In this document: positions 15,203 through 22,660 of the stretch, in pieces
Layout of the letters: the number at the start of each line of letters is the position of its first letter
How positions within the stretch are numbered: the stretch's first letter is position 1
From: Streptomyces sp. NBC_01267
GTDB lineage: Bacteria; Actinomycetota; Actinomycetes; Streptomycetales; Streptomycetaceae
Assembly (NCBI RefSeq): GCF_036241575.1
Contig: NZ_CP108455.1
Coordinates: 943,501-1,007,500 of the forward strand
Length of the DNA: 64,000 nt
Direction: 5' to 3'
Position numbers and translations under genes: made by a program
Notes under the pieces: model-generated
Told to the model about the DNA's origin: nothing
The model's database searches: none
Seen by the model: the letters and a program-made list of their open reading frames with translations, nothing else

Positions 15203-17547
15203 CAGTCCCGCTCCTTGTCTTCCTGCTCCCGGGCCGACGCGACGTCGGCGCCGAGTGGCAGCAGGAGGCGGGCCGTTCCGGGTGGTCCGGTGGATTCGGT
15301 AGATGCCGTGGATTCGGTGGATTCGGTGATGAGCGTGCCGCCGAGTGCGGCGACCCGTGCCGCCAGCCGTTCCCGTACAGCGGGGTGCGCGGCCGGTGGC
15401 ACACCGGTGGCCGTGAGCTTCAACGCAGCGTCCTCCGTGTCGATCTCGATCACCGCAGGGGCGTCACCACCGACCGCGAGCAGCGTCTCGGCGGCGTAGT
15501 AGGCAGTCAGGTCGACGGCGGCGGGCAGGCGGTCCGGCACCCGGGAGGTGAGCCGGATCTCGACGTCGCGGCCGGTCGCGCGGGTCTGGTGTGCGAGCAG
15601 GTCGAGCGCCTGGAGGGTGGGCGTGGGACGCAGCTCGGTCGCTGTGCCGCCTTCTCCCCCGTCGCGGGCGGTGTCGAGCAGGGCGCGCATCGCGGTCAGG
15701 GCCGCGCGGGCGCGGTCGGCGGTCGCTTCGAGGCGGCCCGCCTCGGCCTCCGCGACCATCTCGGCGGTGCGGGACAGCACGGTGGTCTCCAGACCCGCGG
15801 CGATACGGCGCCGTTCGGCCCACGCGTCCCGGACGGCCGCCTCGGTCCAGGCGGCGGTGCGCTGCTCGTACGCGCCCCGGGCTGCCCGCTCCCGGCGCCC
15901 GCGCACGATCCCACCCAGGTGAGCCGCGCCGACGGCCAGAACGGCCCCGGCGGTCGTACCCGCGACGACTTCCCAGACCGGAACCGTCGTGCCGCGGTCC
16001 AGTACGGCAGCGGTGGCGGCGGTCGCATGTACGACCACGGCCAGGAGGGGAAGGGCTCGGGACGGGCGCGCTCGGGACGCGTCCGCGGCGAGGGCCGCGC
16101 AGGTGGCGAGGGCGCCCAGGGCGGGCGGCAGCAGGACCGGGCCACCGTAGTGGCACGCACTCATCGCGACCGGCCAGAGCAGGGCCAGGACGAGCAGGGC
16201 TCCTCGAGCGGCGCGCGGCGCCCGGCGCAGCCACAGCAGGGCGACCGCCTGGGCGGCGGCGAGCAGCGCGAACAGCACGCCCGCCGGTACCTGCCATCCG
16301 CTCGACGGTTCCTGGGAGTGGACGACCAGAGTCGGCAGCAGGGGCTGCGCGCACAGGCCGACGGCGGCGACGACCTGGGCCAGGCGGTACGTGGACGACG
16401 CGGCCCTCTCCACCGGGGCCGCGGTCCGCCCGGGGAGAACGGCGCGTACCTCCCAGCCGCCGTCCGCCGTGGGTCCGCTGCTCAGCGTGCCGCCCGCCTC
16501 CCGGGCCCTGGACCGCAGGAACCCCTGTCCCCGTCCGCCGCCGAGACCGGCGCCGTGCGCCGTCGAACCCGCGGGCGGGGGCGCGTTGGTGACCGTGATG
16601 TCCGTGCGGGTGTCGCCGTACCGGCACACCACCTTCGTACGGGCGCCCGGGGCGTGGCGGGCCACGTTGGTCAGCGCCTCACGCACGATGCCGAACGCCG
16701 CTTCCGCGACGGCGCTGTCCGGCAGTGGACCGATCGCGCAGTCGGCCAGCCGGACCAGTCGGCCGAAGCCGTCGACCAGCTCCCGCAACCGCTCCTGCGG
16801 TGAGGCGGATTCGTCCTGCGAGGGCGCCGGCGCACGTACCGCACCGAGCGCGCTGGTGACCGTACGTCCCGTCCCGACGGCGAACGCCAGGGCCTCGTCG
16901 GTGAGTTCGGGACGCCGGTCACGCAGTTCGAGCGCGGCGCCCGCGGAGACGATCACGGCGGTGAGGTGGTGGGCACTGACGTCGTGCAGTTCGCGCTCCA
17001 TCCGGCGCCGTTCGGCCACCGGCAGGCGGTGGCGCTCGGTCTCGGCCCGCTTCAGGCGAAGCTCCGCCGTCCGCCGGGTGTGCCGGGACCGTCGCACCAG
17101 GAGGCCGGTGCCGCACGCGACCGTGTACAGAAGGGCGGTGAGGACGAGGTCGAGCCCGTCGCGGTCGCTGAGACCGTGCAGGCTCAGGCCGTGCACGAGC
17201 TGCCACAGGGCGAGAGCCGTGACGCACAGCAGAGCGGTGAACGTGTCGCGCCCGGTCGCCACGGCGAACAGGGCGAGCCCGACCCCGGCTGTTCCCAGTA
17301 CCGCCATCGCGCCTACAGGCAGCGGTCCCGCGCCCAGCGCGCAGGCGGCGGCAACCAGCACGAGGGTCACCACCGGCCGGGCCCGGCGGACGGCGAGCGC
17401 GGCCGTGACCGTCCCGCCGACCAGCAGCGCCATCAGAAGGGCCGACGGGGGCGGGGTCGCCCCACGCACCAGGGCCGCGCCGGGCCACACGGCGGCCTGG
17501 GCGCACAGCAGCAGGACCGGCAGGAGCCGGTCGTCGTCTCGCTTCAC
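15202..17547 (-). CDS. sensor histidine kinase with a duplicated, degenerate second kinase half
   Basis: 781 residues, about twice the usual length. The first half has five or six membrane segments (8-155), a HisKA_3 helix with phospho-acceptor His188 in ERELHDVSAHHL and an HATPase domain with REALTNVARHA and G-boxes. A second membrane block (about 410-560) leads to a copy of the dimerisation helix, RRRIAAGLETTVLS, in which the ELHD motif has become GLET and the His is gone. The following ATPase-like part lacks a recognisable N-box. The C-terminus has a short STEST repeat coded by tandem DNA around 15290-15335. The second half may serve sensing or dimerisation. Confidence 0.88.
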   Translation of the reverse strand: MKRDDDRLLPVLLLCAQAAVWPGAALVRGATPPPSALLMALLVGGTVTAALAVRRARPVVTLVLVAAACALGAGPLPVGAMAVLGTAGVGLALFAVATGRDTFTALLCVTALALWQLVHGLSLHGLSDRDGLDLVLTALLYTVACGTGLLVRRSRHTRRTAELRLKRAETERHRLPVAERRRMERELHDVSAHHLTAVIVSAGAALELRDRRPELTDEALAFAVGTGRTVTSALGAVRAPAPSQDESASPQERLRELVDGFGRLVRLADCAIGPLPDSAVAEAAFGIVREALTNVARHAPGARTKVVCRYGDTRTDITVTNAPPPAGSTAHGAGLGGGRGQGFLRSRAREAGGTLSSGPTADGGWEVRAVLPGRTAAPVERAASSTYRLAQVVAAVGLCAQPLLPTLVVHSQEPSSGWQVPAGVLFALLAAAQAVALLWLRRAPRAARGALLVLALLWPVAMSACHYGGPVLLPPALGALATCAALAADASRARPSRALPLLAVVVHATAATAAVLDRGTTVPVWEVVAGTTAGAVLAVGAAHLGGIVRGRRERAARGAYEQRTAAWTEAAVRDAWAERRRIAAGLETTVLSRTAEMVAEAEAGRLEATADRARAALTAMRALLDTARDGGEGGTATELRPTPTLQALDLLAHQTRATGRDVEIRLTSRVPDRLPAAVDLTAYYAAETLLAVGGDAPAVIEIDTEDAALKLTATGVPPAAHPAVRERLAARVAALGGTLITESTESTASTESTGPPGTARLLLPLGADVASAREQEDKERD

Positions 17548-17812
17548 AGATCAAGGCTATGGGCGCGGACGAACCCAGCGGCAGCTGCTCAGGGCGGAAC
17601 TGGTCGCACCGGTCTCTATCTCCGGTTCGAGACAGTGGTCGTCCGGTGGGACGAGGACCGGCAGGGCCCTGGGGCCGCGGAGCCGGTGGGAACGCCTGCG
17701 CCACGCCTCCCCGGATCCCGGACAGGGGCAGCTGGTTCCGGCCTCCCCACCGAGGGGCCGGATCTATATTGGCCCGGTCGACGTCGGTGCGGTACAGGGG
17801 GATTGAGCGCTC

Positions 17813-18703
17813 GTGACATCAGGCAGAACGCACAGAGCGGCAGTGGCCGCTGTGTTGTGCGCCGTGGCTGTGCTGGTCCTCGGCGCGTGCGGGACGGAAG
17901 TGGCCGGCCGGGCGGGAGCGGCGTCACCGTCGAACGCGGCGTCCGGGTTCCCGTGGACCACCGCGCAGCCGTCCGCGGTCACCGGGGCCCGCCTCACCGA
18001 CGACCGGCGCACGTTGATCCTCGACACCACGGTGCCCAGCGGCGCTCCCGCGTGCGAGCGGGACCTCAAGGCGGTGGTCACCGACTCCGTGCCGAACACG
18101 GTGTGGGTGCAGATCACCTTCTCCTCGCCTGCGTCGGACAGACGCTCCGGCTGTACGAAGGAACGCCCCGCCACGACGCGGGTCACGCTGCCCGGCCCGC
18201 TGGGCGACCGCAAGCTGATCGTCGACAACGACGTGACCTTCACCGCGGACGGTGCCACGCCTCCTGCGCTGCGGCTGTGCGGCCAGTTGGGGTGCACGCC
18301 GCCTGCCACCGGCTGCACCGCCGCCTCCTACGACCAGGCGCTGATCGCGGTCGACGCGCCCGCACACACGTACCGGGACGCGGAGGACTGCCGCGGGAGG
18401 TGGCTGGTGCTCACGTTCTCCTGGCGCACCGGACCGGTCTGCGGCGAGGCCGAAGGATCCGGCTGCTCGTCCCGGCTGGGCGACCGCTGGTTCTTCAGGG
18501 CCGAGAGCTCCGGCTGGGTGCCGATCGCCGAAGGCGCCGCCGGAGGCTGCCAGGACGTCCAGCGCCGCGAGCCCGCCTTCCCGACCCCGATGTGTGGCTC
18601 GCTGGCTCCGCTGTCCTCCTCGCTCCATCCGAGCTACCCGCCGTCGTCCGCCTCCGCGAGCCCCGGTGCGGGCTCCACCGCGACGACGGCAGGCGGACGG
18701 TGA
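17813..18703 (+). CDS. putative lipoprotein, unknown function
   Basis: 296 residues from GTG 17813. The signal sequence ends in the lipobox LGAC with Cys26, so the protein should be anchored to the outer face of the membrane. The mature part holds about twelve cysteines (for example LCGQLGCTPPATGC and GEAEGSGC), suggesting disulfides, and ends in a Ser/Pro/Ala-rich tail. No family recognised. The 265 bases upstream separate it from the divergent sensor kinase and contain no gene I can support. Confidence 0.75.
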   Translation: MTSGRTHRAAVAAVLCAVAVLVLGACGTEVAGRAGAASPSNAASGFPWTTAQPSAVTGARLTDDRRTLILDTTVPSGAPACERDLKAVVTDSVPNTVWVQITFSSPASDRRSGCTKERPATTRVTLPGPLGDRKLIVDNDVTFTADGATPPALRLCGQLGCTPPATGCTAASYDQALIAVDAPAHTYRDAEDCRGRWLVLTFSWRTGPVCGEAEGSGCSSRLGDRWFFRAESSGWVPIAEGAAGGCQDVQRREPAFPTPMCGSLAPLSSSLHPSYPPSSASASPGAGSTATTAGGR

Positions 18704-18745
18704 CGACGAGGTGTACGCGTTCCGGTACGGAGGATGGGTGAGGGC

Positions 18746-19705
18746 ATGAAACTGTCGACGGCATTCACGAGGTTGTTCGGTGTGCGGCACCCGATCGCGT
18801 CGGCGCCGATGGGCGGATCGGCCGGGGGCGCATTGGCGGCGGCTGTCTCCCTCGGCGGCGGGTTCGGGCTGCTGGGCGCCGGAGGCGGCGAACGGGACTG
18901 GCTGGCCCGCGAGTTGCCGATCGTGGCGCGCGCCGGGAGACCGTGGGGTGTCGGGTTCCTGAGCTGGGCGGCCGATGTCCGTGGGGTCGAGCAGGCGCTG
19001 GAGTACGGCCCCGGGGCGGTGATGCTGTCCTTCGGCGATCCCGGCCCGTTCGCCGAACGTATCCGTGCGGCCGGTGCGGCGGTGATCGTTCAGGTCACCG
19101 ATCTGGAGGAGGCCCGGCAGGCGCTGGACCTGGGCGCCGATGTCGTCGTGGCGCAGGGCACCGAGAGCGGTGGGCACGGCGCCCGGCACGGGCGGTCCAC
19201 GCTGCCGTTCGTCCCCGTCGTGGTGGATCTGGCGGGGCCGGTGCCGGTGCTTGCGGCCGGGGGGATCGCCGACGGCCGCGGCGTGGCCGCCGCGCTGGCT
19301 CTCGGCGCGGCCGGGGCGCTCATCGGCACCCGCTTCCAGGCCACGGCCGAGGCCCTGGTCGCCCCGTCGACCGCCGAGGCGATCGTCCAGGGGCGCGGGC
19401 AGGACACCGAGCGCAGCAGCGTCCTCGACATCGCCCGGAGCTCCGCATGGCCGTCGGCGTACACGTCCCGCACCCTCGGTCATCCCTACCTCGACCGGTG
19501 GCGGGGCCGCGAGGCGGAACTCGCGGCGTCCGCCGACGCCCAGCGGGACTATCGCGCTGATGTGGCACGGGGCGATGTGCCCCGGTTGCCGGTATGGGCG
19601 GGCGAGGCGGTCGACCTCGTCACCGATCTGCCACCCGCAGCCGAACTTGTCGCCGCGCTGGCTGCTCAGGCCGCCGACGCGCTTGCCCGTGCCGGTCGGT
19701 CCTGA
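18746..19705 (+). CDS. nitronate monooxygenase / 2-nitropropane dioxygenase family flavoprotein
   Basis: About 319 residues from ATG 18746; an ATG four codons upstream abuts the GGAGG and is less likely. The FMN-binding TIM barrel is visible in PIASAPMGGSAGG near the N-terminus, VVAQGTESGGHG near 135-147 (with the conserved glycine-rich loop and His), VLAAGGIADGRGVAAALALGA and GALIGTRF. Such enzymes oxidise nitronates, though this branch also includes enoyl-reductase-like members. It follows the lipoprotein gene on the same strand. Confidence 0.85.
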   Translation: MKLSTAFTRLFGVRHPIASAPMGGSAGGALAAAVSLGGGFGLLGAGGGERDWLARELPIVARAGRPWGVGFLSWAADVRGVEQALEYGPGAVMLSFGDPGPFAERIRAAGAAVIVQVTDLEEARQALDLGADVVVAQGTESGGHGARHGRSTLPFVPVVVDLAGPVPVLAAGGIADGRGVAAALALGAAGALIGTRFQATAEALVAPSTAEAIVQGRGQDTERSSVLDIARSSAWPSAYTSRTLGHPYLDRWRGREAELAASADAQRDYRADVARGDVPRLPVWAGEAVDLVTDLPPAAELVAALAAQAADALARAGRS

Positions 19706-19834
19706 CCGGAGCGGCCTACTGCCGGTACGGCAGACCTGAGCGACCGACTGCCGTACTGATCACAGGTTCCGGCCATGTCGTCACGCCGTCCCGGTGGCAA
19801 CGGCATCCGTGCGGGTGCCTAATCAACCCAGCGG

Positions 19835-20491
19835 TCACGTGAGTTCCACCGGCCCGTAGTGCGCGGCTGCCGCTCCGGTACCGAGAGCCCAGTAGCGGTC
19901 TCCGTACGACCAGTGCCACCACTCCGTGGGGTAGTTGACCAGGCCGGCGGCGGTGAGCGCGGTACTCAGGACGGCCCGGTGGGAGCGGGCCTCGTCGCTG
20001 ATGTGCTCGGCCCGGGTGTAGCAGGCGCCCGCGCTCTCCTCGGGGGTCGCGTTCATGCGGGTGCCCAGGTCGAGTTCACGGCCGTCGGCATCGGCGAGCG
20101 TCAGGTCGACGGCCGCGCCCGCGCTGTGCGGTGCGACACCGGGAGGGGACACGTACCGGCTGGCCATCGAGTGGACCTGTTCGGCGGCCCATTCCGGGTG
20201 GTCGGCACGGAGTCCGGCCGCGTACTCGTCGAAGTAGCGGCGTTGGAGGGCCGGCGGGCGATATCCCTCGACGTACAGCAGTCGTAGTCCCCCGGGCAGT
20301 TGTGCCTGTGCTGCGAGGAGCCGGTCGAGTACCCCTTCCCGAAGGTGGGCGAAGGCACCCGCGGAGTCCTGCCACTTCCGCTCGTCGACCAGCAGTTGGC
20401 TGCCCCGGCGCACATCCATGAGCCGTTCGCCGCACTCCTGAACGGGCACGGCCGCGACCTTCGGGTCGGACATCAGAACGATCTCGGTCAT
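19835..20491 (-). CDS. vanX: D-alanyl-D-alanine dipeptidase (VanX-like, M15D)
   Basis: 218 residues. All landmark residues of VanX are present: Arg78 in EGYRPP, zinc ligands His122 and Asp129 in PHSAGAAVD, catalytic Glu190 and zinc ligand His193 in TEWWHWSYGDRYWA. The enzyme hydrolyses D-Ala-D-Ala. No vanH or vanA ligase lies nearby, so this is probably a peptidoglycan-turnover or stand-alone housekeeping copy rather than a vancomycin-resistance cassette member. Confidence 0.9.
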   Translation of the reverse strand: MTEIVLMSDPKVAAVPVQECGERLMDVRRGSQLLVDERKWQDSAGAFAHLREGVLDRLLAAQAQLPGGLRLLYVEGYRPPALQRRYFDEYAAGLRADHPEWAAEQVHSMASRYVSPPGVAPHSAGAAVDLTLADADGRELDLGTRMNATPEESAGACYTRAEHISDEARSHRAVLSTALTAAGLVNYPTEWWHWSYGDRYWALGTGAAAAHYGPVELT

Positions 20492-20596
20492 GACGCGATC
20501 ATCTCGCGGGCGCAGGCCCTGGTGACCGGAATCCGTACGCCGTGGTGACCAGGGCCCGTGCGTCCTTGCGAACCATGGACCCAGCCCCCGTTCTCC

Positions 20597-21492
20597 CGCT
20601 AAGAGGTCCTAACAGAAGTCTTCGATGGTGTGACTGTCGGCCTGGTTGCTCGTTGGTCTGTTCGTGGGGAAGAGGGAGTCGCGTCCGTGGATCGTTTCGG
20701 ATGAACTGTGGTCGCTGGTCGAGCCGTTGTTACCGGAGTCGGGACCGAAGCTGGTGGCCGGGCGGCCGAGGGTGCCGGACCGGCAGGCGCTGTGCGGGAT
20801 CCTGTTCGTGCTGCATACCGGGATCCAGTGGGAGTACCTGCCTCAGGAGCTGGGCTTCGGTTCGGGCATGACGTGCTGGCGGCGGCTTGCCGCATGGAAC
20901 GAGGCCGGAGTCTGGGACCGGCTCCACGTCGTGTTGCTGGCCAGGCTCCGAGCGGCGAAACAGCTCGACTGGTCCCGGGCGGTGATCGACTCCTTCCATG
21001 TGAGGGCCGCGCGGCGGGGCCCAAAAGCGGTCCCAGCCCGGTCGATCGCGCACGGCCGGGCAGCAAGCATCACATCCTCGTCGATGGTCAGGGCATCCCA
21101 CTCGCGGTGTCCCTGACCGGCGGGAACCGCAACGACGTCACCCAGCTGATACCCCTGCTCGCGAAGATCCCATCGGTCCCGGGACTCGTCGGACGACCCC
21201 GCCGACGGCCTGACACCCTGCTCGGCGACCGCGGCTACGACCACGACAAGTACCGCCGCCTGGTCCGGGCCCTGGGCATCAAACCGGTGATCGCCCGCCG
21301 TGGAGTCCCACACGGCTCCGGCCTGGGCGTTCACCGCTGGGTCGTCGAGCGCACCATTGCCTGGTTCCACGGCTTCAGACGCCTCCGCATCCGCTGGGAA
21401 CGACGCGACGATATCCACGAAGCCTTCCTCGGCCTCGCCACCTGCCTCATCACCCACCGCCACGTCCAACGCCTTTGTTAGGACCTCTTAGC
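20597..21492 (+). mobile_element. IS5-type insertion sequence, complete
   Basis: An 896-bp element bounded by perfect inverted repeats of 17 bases: GCTAAGAGGTCCTAACA at 20597-20613 and its complement at 21476-21492. It encodes one transposase split over two frames. The outer GC at each end may be flank rather than IS; no longer target duplication is obvious. Its right end supplies the stop codon of the small membrane protein gene at 21488. Confidence 0.9.
20646..21481 (+). CDS. IS5-family transposase made by -1 ribosomal frameshifting
   Basis: The first frame begins around TTG 20646 or GTG 20664 and covers the DUF4096-like N-terminal domain (LWSLVEPLLPE, GIQWEYLPQELGFGSGMTCWRR) with the first Asp in AVIDSFHVRA. 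The second frame gives the rest: GSKHHILVDGQGIPLAV, the second Asp in LLGDRGYD, and WVVERTIAWFHGFRRL with the catalytic Glu. The join falls at CCCAAAA (21020-21026), a canonical X-XXY-YYZ slippery heptamer read C-CCA-AAA. Together they make a full DDE transposase of about 278 residues, so the element may be active. Confidence 0.88.
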
Positions 21493-21733
21493 CGCGGCGG
21501 CGAGCCAGGAGTGTCGTGCCGGCAATGACGCATCCGATGGCCAGGATTTTGCTGGCCCCGTAGTAGTGGGACCAGTCGTCGTCAGCAGTGCCTCCGCGCA
21601 GGATCAGCCACAGCAGCAGCCCTATCCCACTCACGATGAGGACCACTCCTCCGGTCGGCCCGAGCCCTGCCCACCAGGGAGCGTCTCCGGTGGGCGCGGG
21701 TTCGGTGTCCTGGCCCCGCTCGCGGTCACTCAC
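21488..21733 (-). CDS. small two-helix membrane protein, 3' end altered by the IS
   Basis: 81 residues from GTG 21733, with GGAGAGGA about eight bases upstream. A short acidic N-terminus (SDRERGQDTEPAPTGDAPWW) is followed by two hydrophobic helices (about residues 27-45 and 60-74) and ends LLARRRG. The TAA stop lies inside the IS inverted repeat, so the insertion removed or rewrote the original C-terminus. Function unknown. Confidence 0.6.
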   Translation of the reverse strand: MSDRERGQDTEPAPTGDAPWWAGLGPTGGVVLIVSGIGLLLWLILRGGTADDDWSHYYGASKILAIGCVIAGTTLLARRRG

Positions 21734-21783
21734 CTTGCATCCTCTCCTACGACCATGATCTTCAGCAGAGAAGACGTGGCCCA

Positions 21784-22010
21784 CCACGGAAGGGTTCCGC
21801 AAGCCGACGCTCAAACCCTTCATCCGGCCGGTTGCATGCTCCACACGGGCACGCCCCTTGCGGTATGCGGTGTTGTCGGCCTCCTCGCCCGCCGACAAAG
21901 GCTGACGAGGGCGTTTGCGGTGCGATACGACCGTTCCGTTCCACAGCCCAGCGGTAGGCCCACGGTCCTGTGCCATGCCGGGCTCCGCGTCTGGCGATCG
22001 CGGGCATGAT
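21784..22010 (-). pseudogene. fragments of two further transposases
   Basis: Around 21925-22010, one frame reads MPAIARRGARHGTG and YRWAVERNG, matching the C-terminal signature (VIARRGVPHGSGLG, RWVVERT) of the complete IS5 transposase nearby but decayed. Around 21784-21937, another frame reads AGEEADNTAYRKGRARVEHA and TGRMKGL, typical of the Glu-containing helix of a different IS5-group transposase. Both lack the rest of the gene. Confidence 0.6.
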
Positions 22011-22330
22011 GCCTCGACCCCTGCGGCCATGCCGCCCACGATGCTGGTGACCTTGGCGTCCGCCGAGGCACCCGCGCCGTTCTTCGTCCCGGTCAGCCTC
22101 ACCTTCTCCCTCACCAGCCGGGGCAGACCGCACCGCTCGGCCAGCCGCATCACCGGAACCAGCCCGGCATGCGCGATCAGGTTCGCGTCATCGAAGGCAG
22201 CGGAGACCGCCGCCCGCGTGTGGGAAACTTGCATCTCGGAAGTGCCTTGCTGATTGTGCGTGCTGGAAGCCTGAAGAACTCCCATCATCGCAGGTCACAA
22301 GGCACTTCTTCGTTTTCCGAGACGTTATCC
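22010..22330 (-). pseudogene. 5' fragment of an IS1380-type transposase with its upstream end
   Basis: From ATG 22234 the leftward frame reads MQVSHTRAAVSAAFDDANLI, AGLVPVMRLAERCGL, GASADAKVTSIVGGMAAG: the N-terminus of IS1380-family transposases. It then loses homology at about 22010 where other transposase debris begins. The 95 bases upstream, which contain a repeated GCCTTGTG/AAGGCAC motif, are probably the left end of the element. Confidence 0.65.
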
Positions 22331-22438
22331 ACAAGGCACGGATCGGTGGATCGAGGCTAAGATGTCGGGGCTCGAAAAACGCCGCATCACCCCACCTTTC
22401 CTGGCCCGGTGCGCGGCACGGACCGCCTCGTGACGCGG

Positions 22439-22660
22439 TCACGCGCGGCCCTGTCGGCCGATCCGGCGATCCGGCGATCCGGACAGTCTCCCGTAACGGG
22501 CCTTCGCCGCGCGCAGTTCCACCCGCAACAGATCCCGCAACAGGTCGTCGACGCCTGGAACCAGTACGCCGACGACCGTCTTCCCATGCCCGCAGCAGCG
22601 CCGCCCGCACTCGACGGCGATCAGCGGCAGGAACCACGACAACAGAAACACGGAGCCCAT
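22439..22660 (-). CDS. doubtful small protein with N-terminal hydrophobic segment
   Basis: A leftward frame starting near 22657 gives about 73 residues: a hydrophobic start (VFLLSWFLPLIAV), a Cys-rich turn (CGRRCCGHG) and a basic helix (DDLLRDLLRVELRAAKARYG). Third-position G/C is high only in the middle. It overlaps the start of the S9 peptidase gene. It could be the tail of a gene broken by the IS cluster; otherwise this 300-base gap holds nothing I can support. Confidence 0.22.
   Translation of the reverse strand: MGSVFLLSWFLPLIAVECGRRCCGHGKTVVGVLVPGVDDLLRDLLRVELRAAKARYGRLSGSPDRRIGRQGRA

Noticed and set aside
15058..16803. 581-codon frame opposite the sensor kinase
   Set aside because: Arg-rich shadow of the kinase gene, with no domain signal.
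19835..20491. Vancomycin-resistance cassette
   Set aside because: Only a VanX-like dipeptidase is present; no vanH, vanA or VanRS pair adjoins it.
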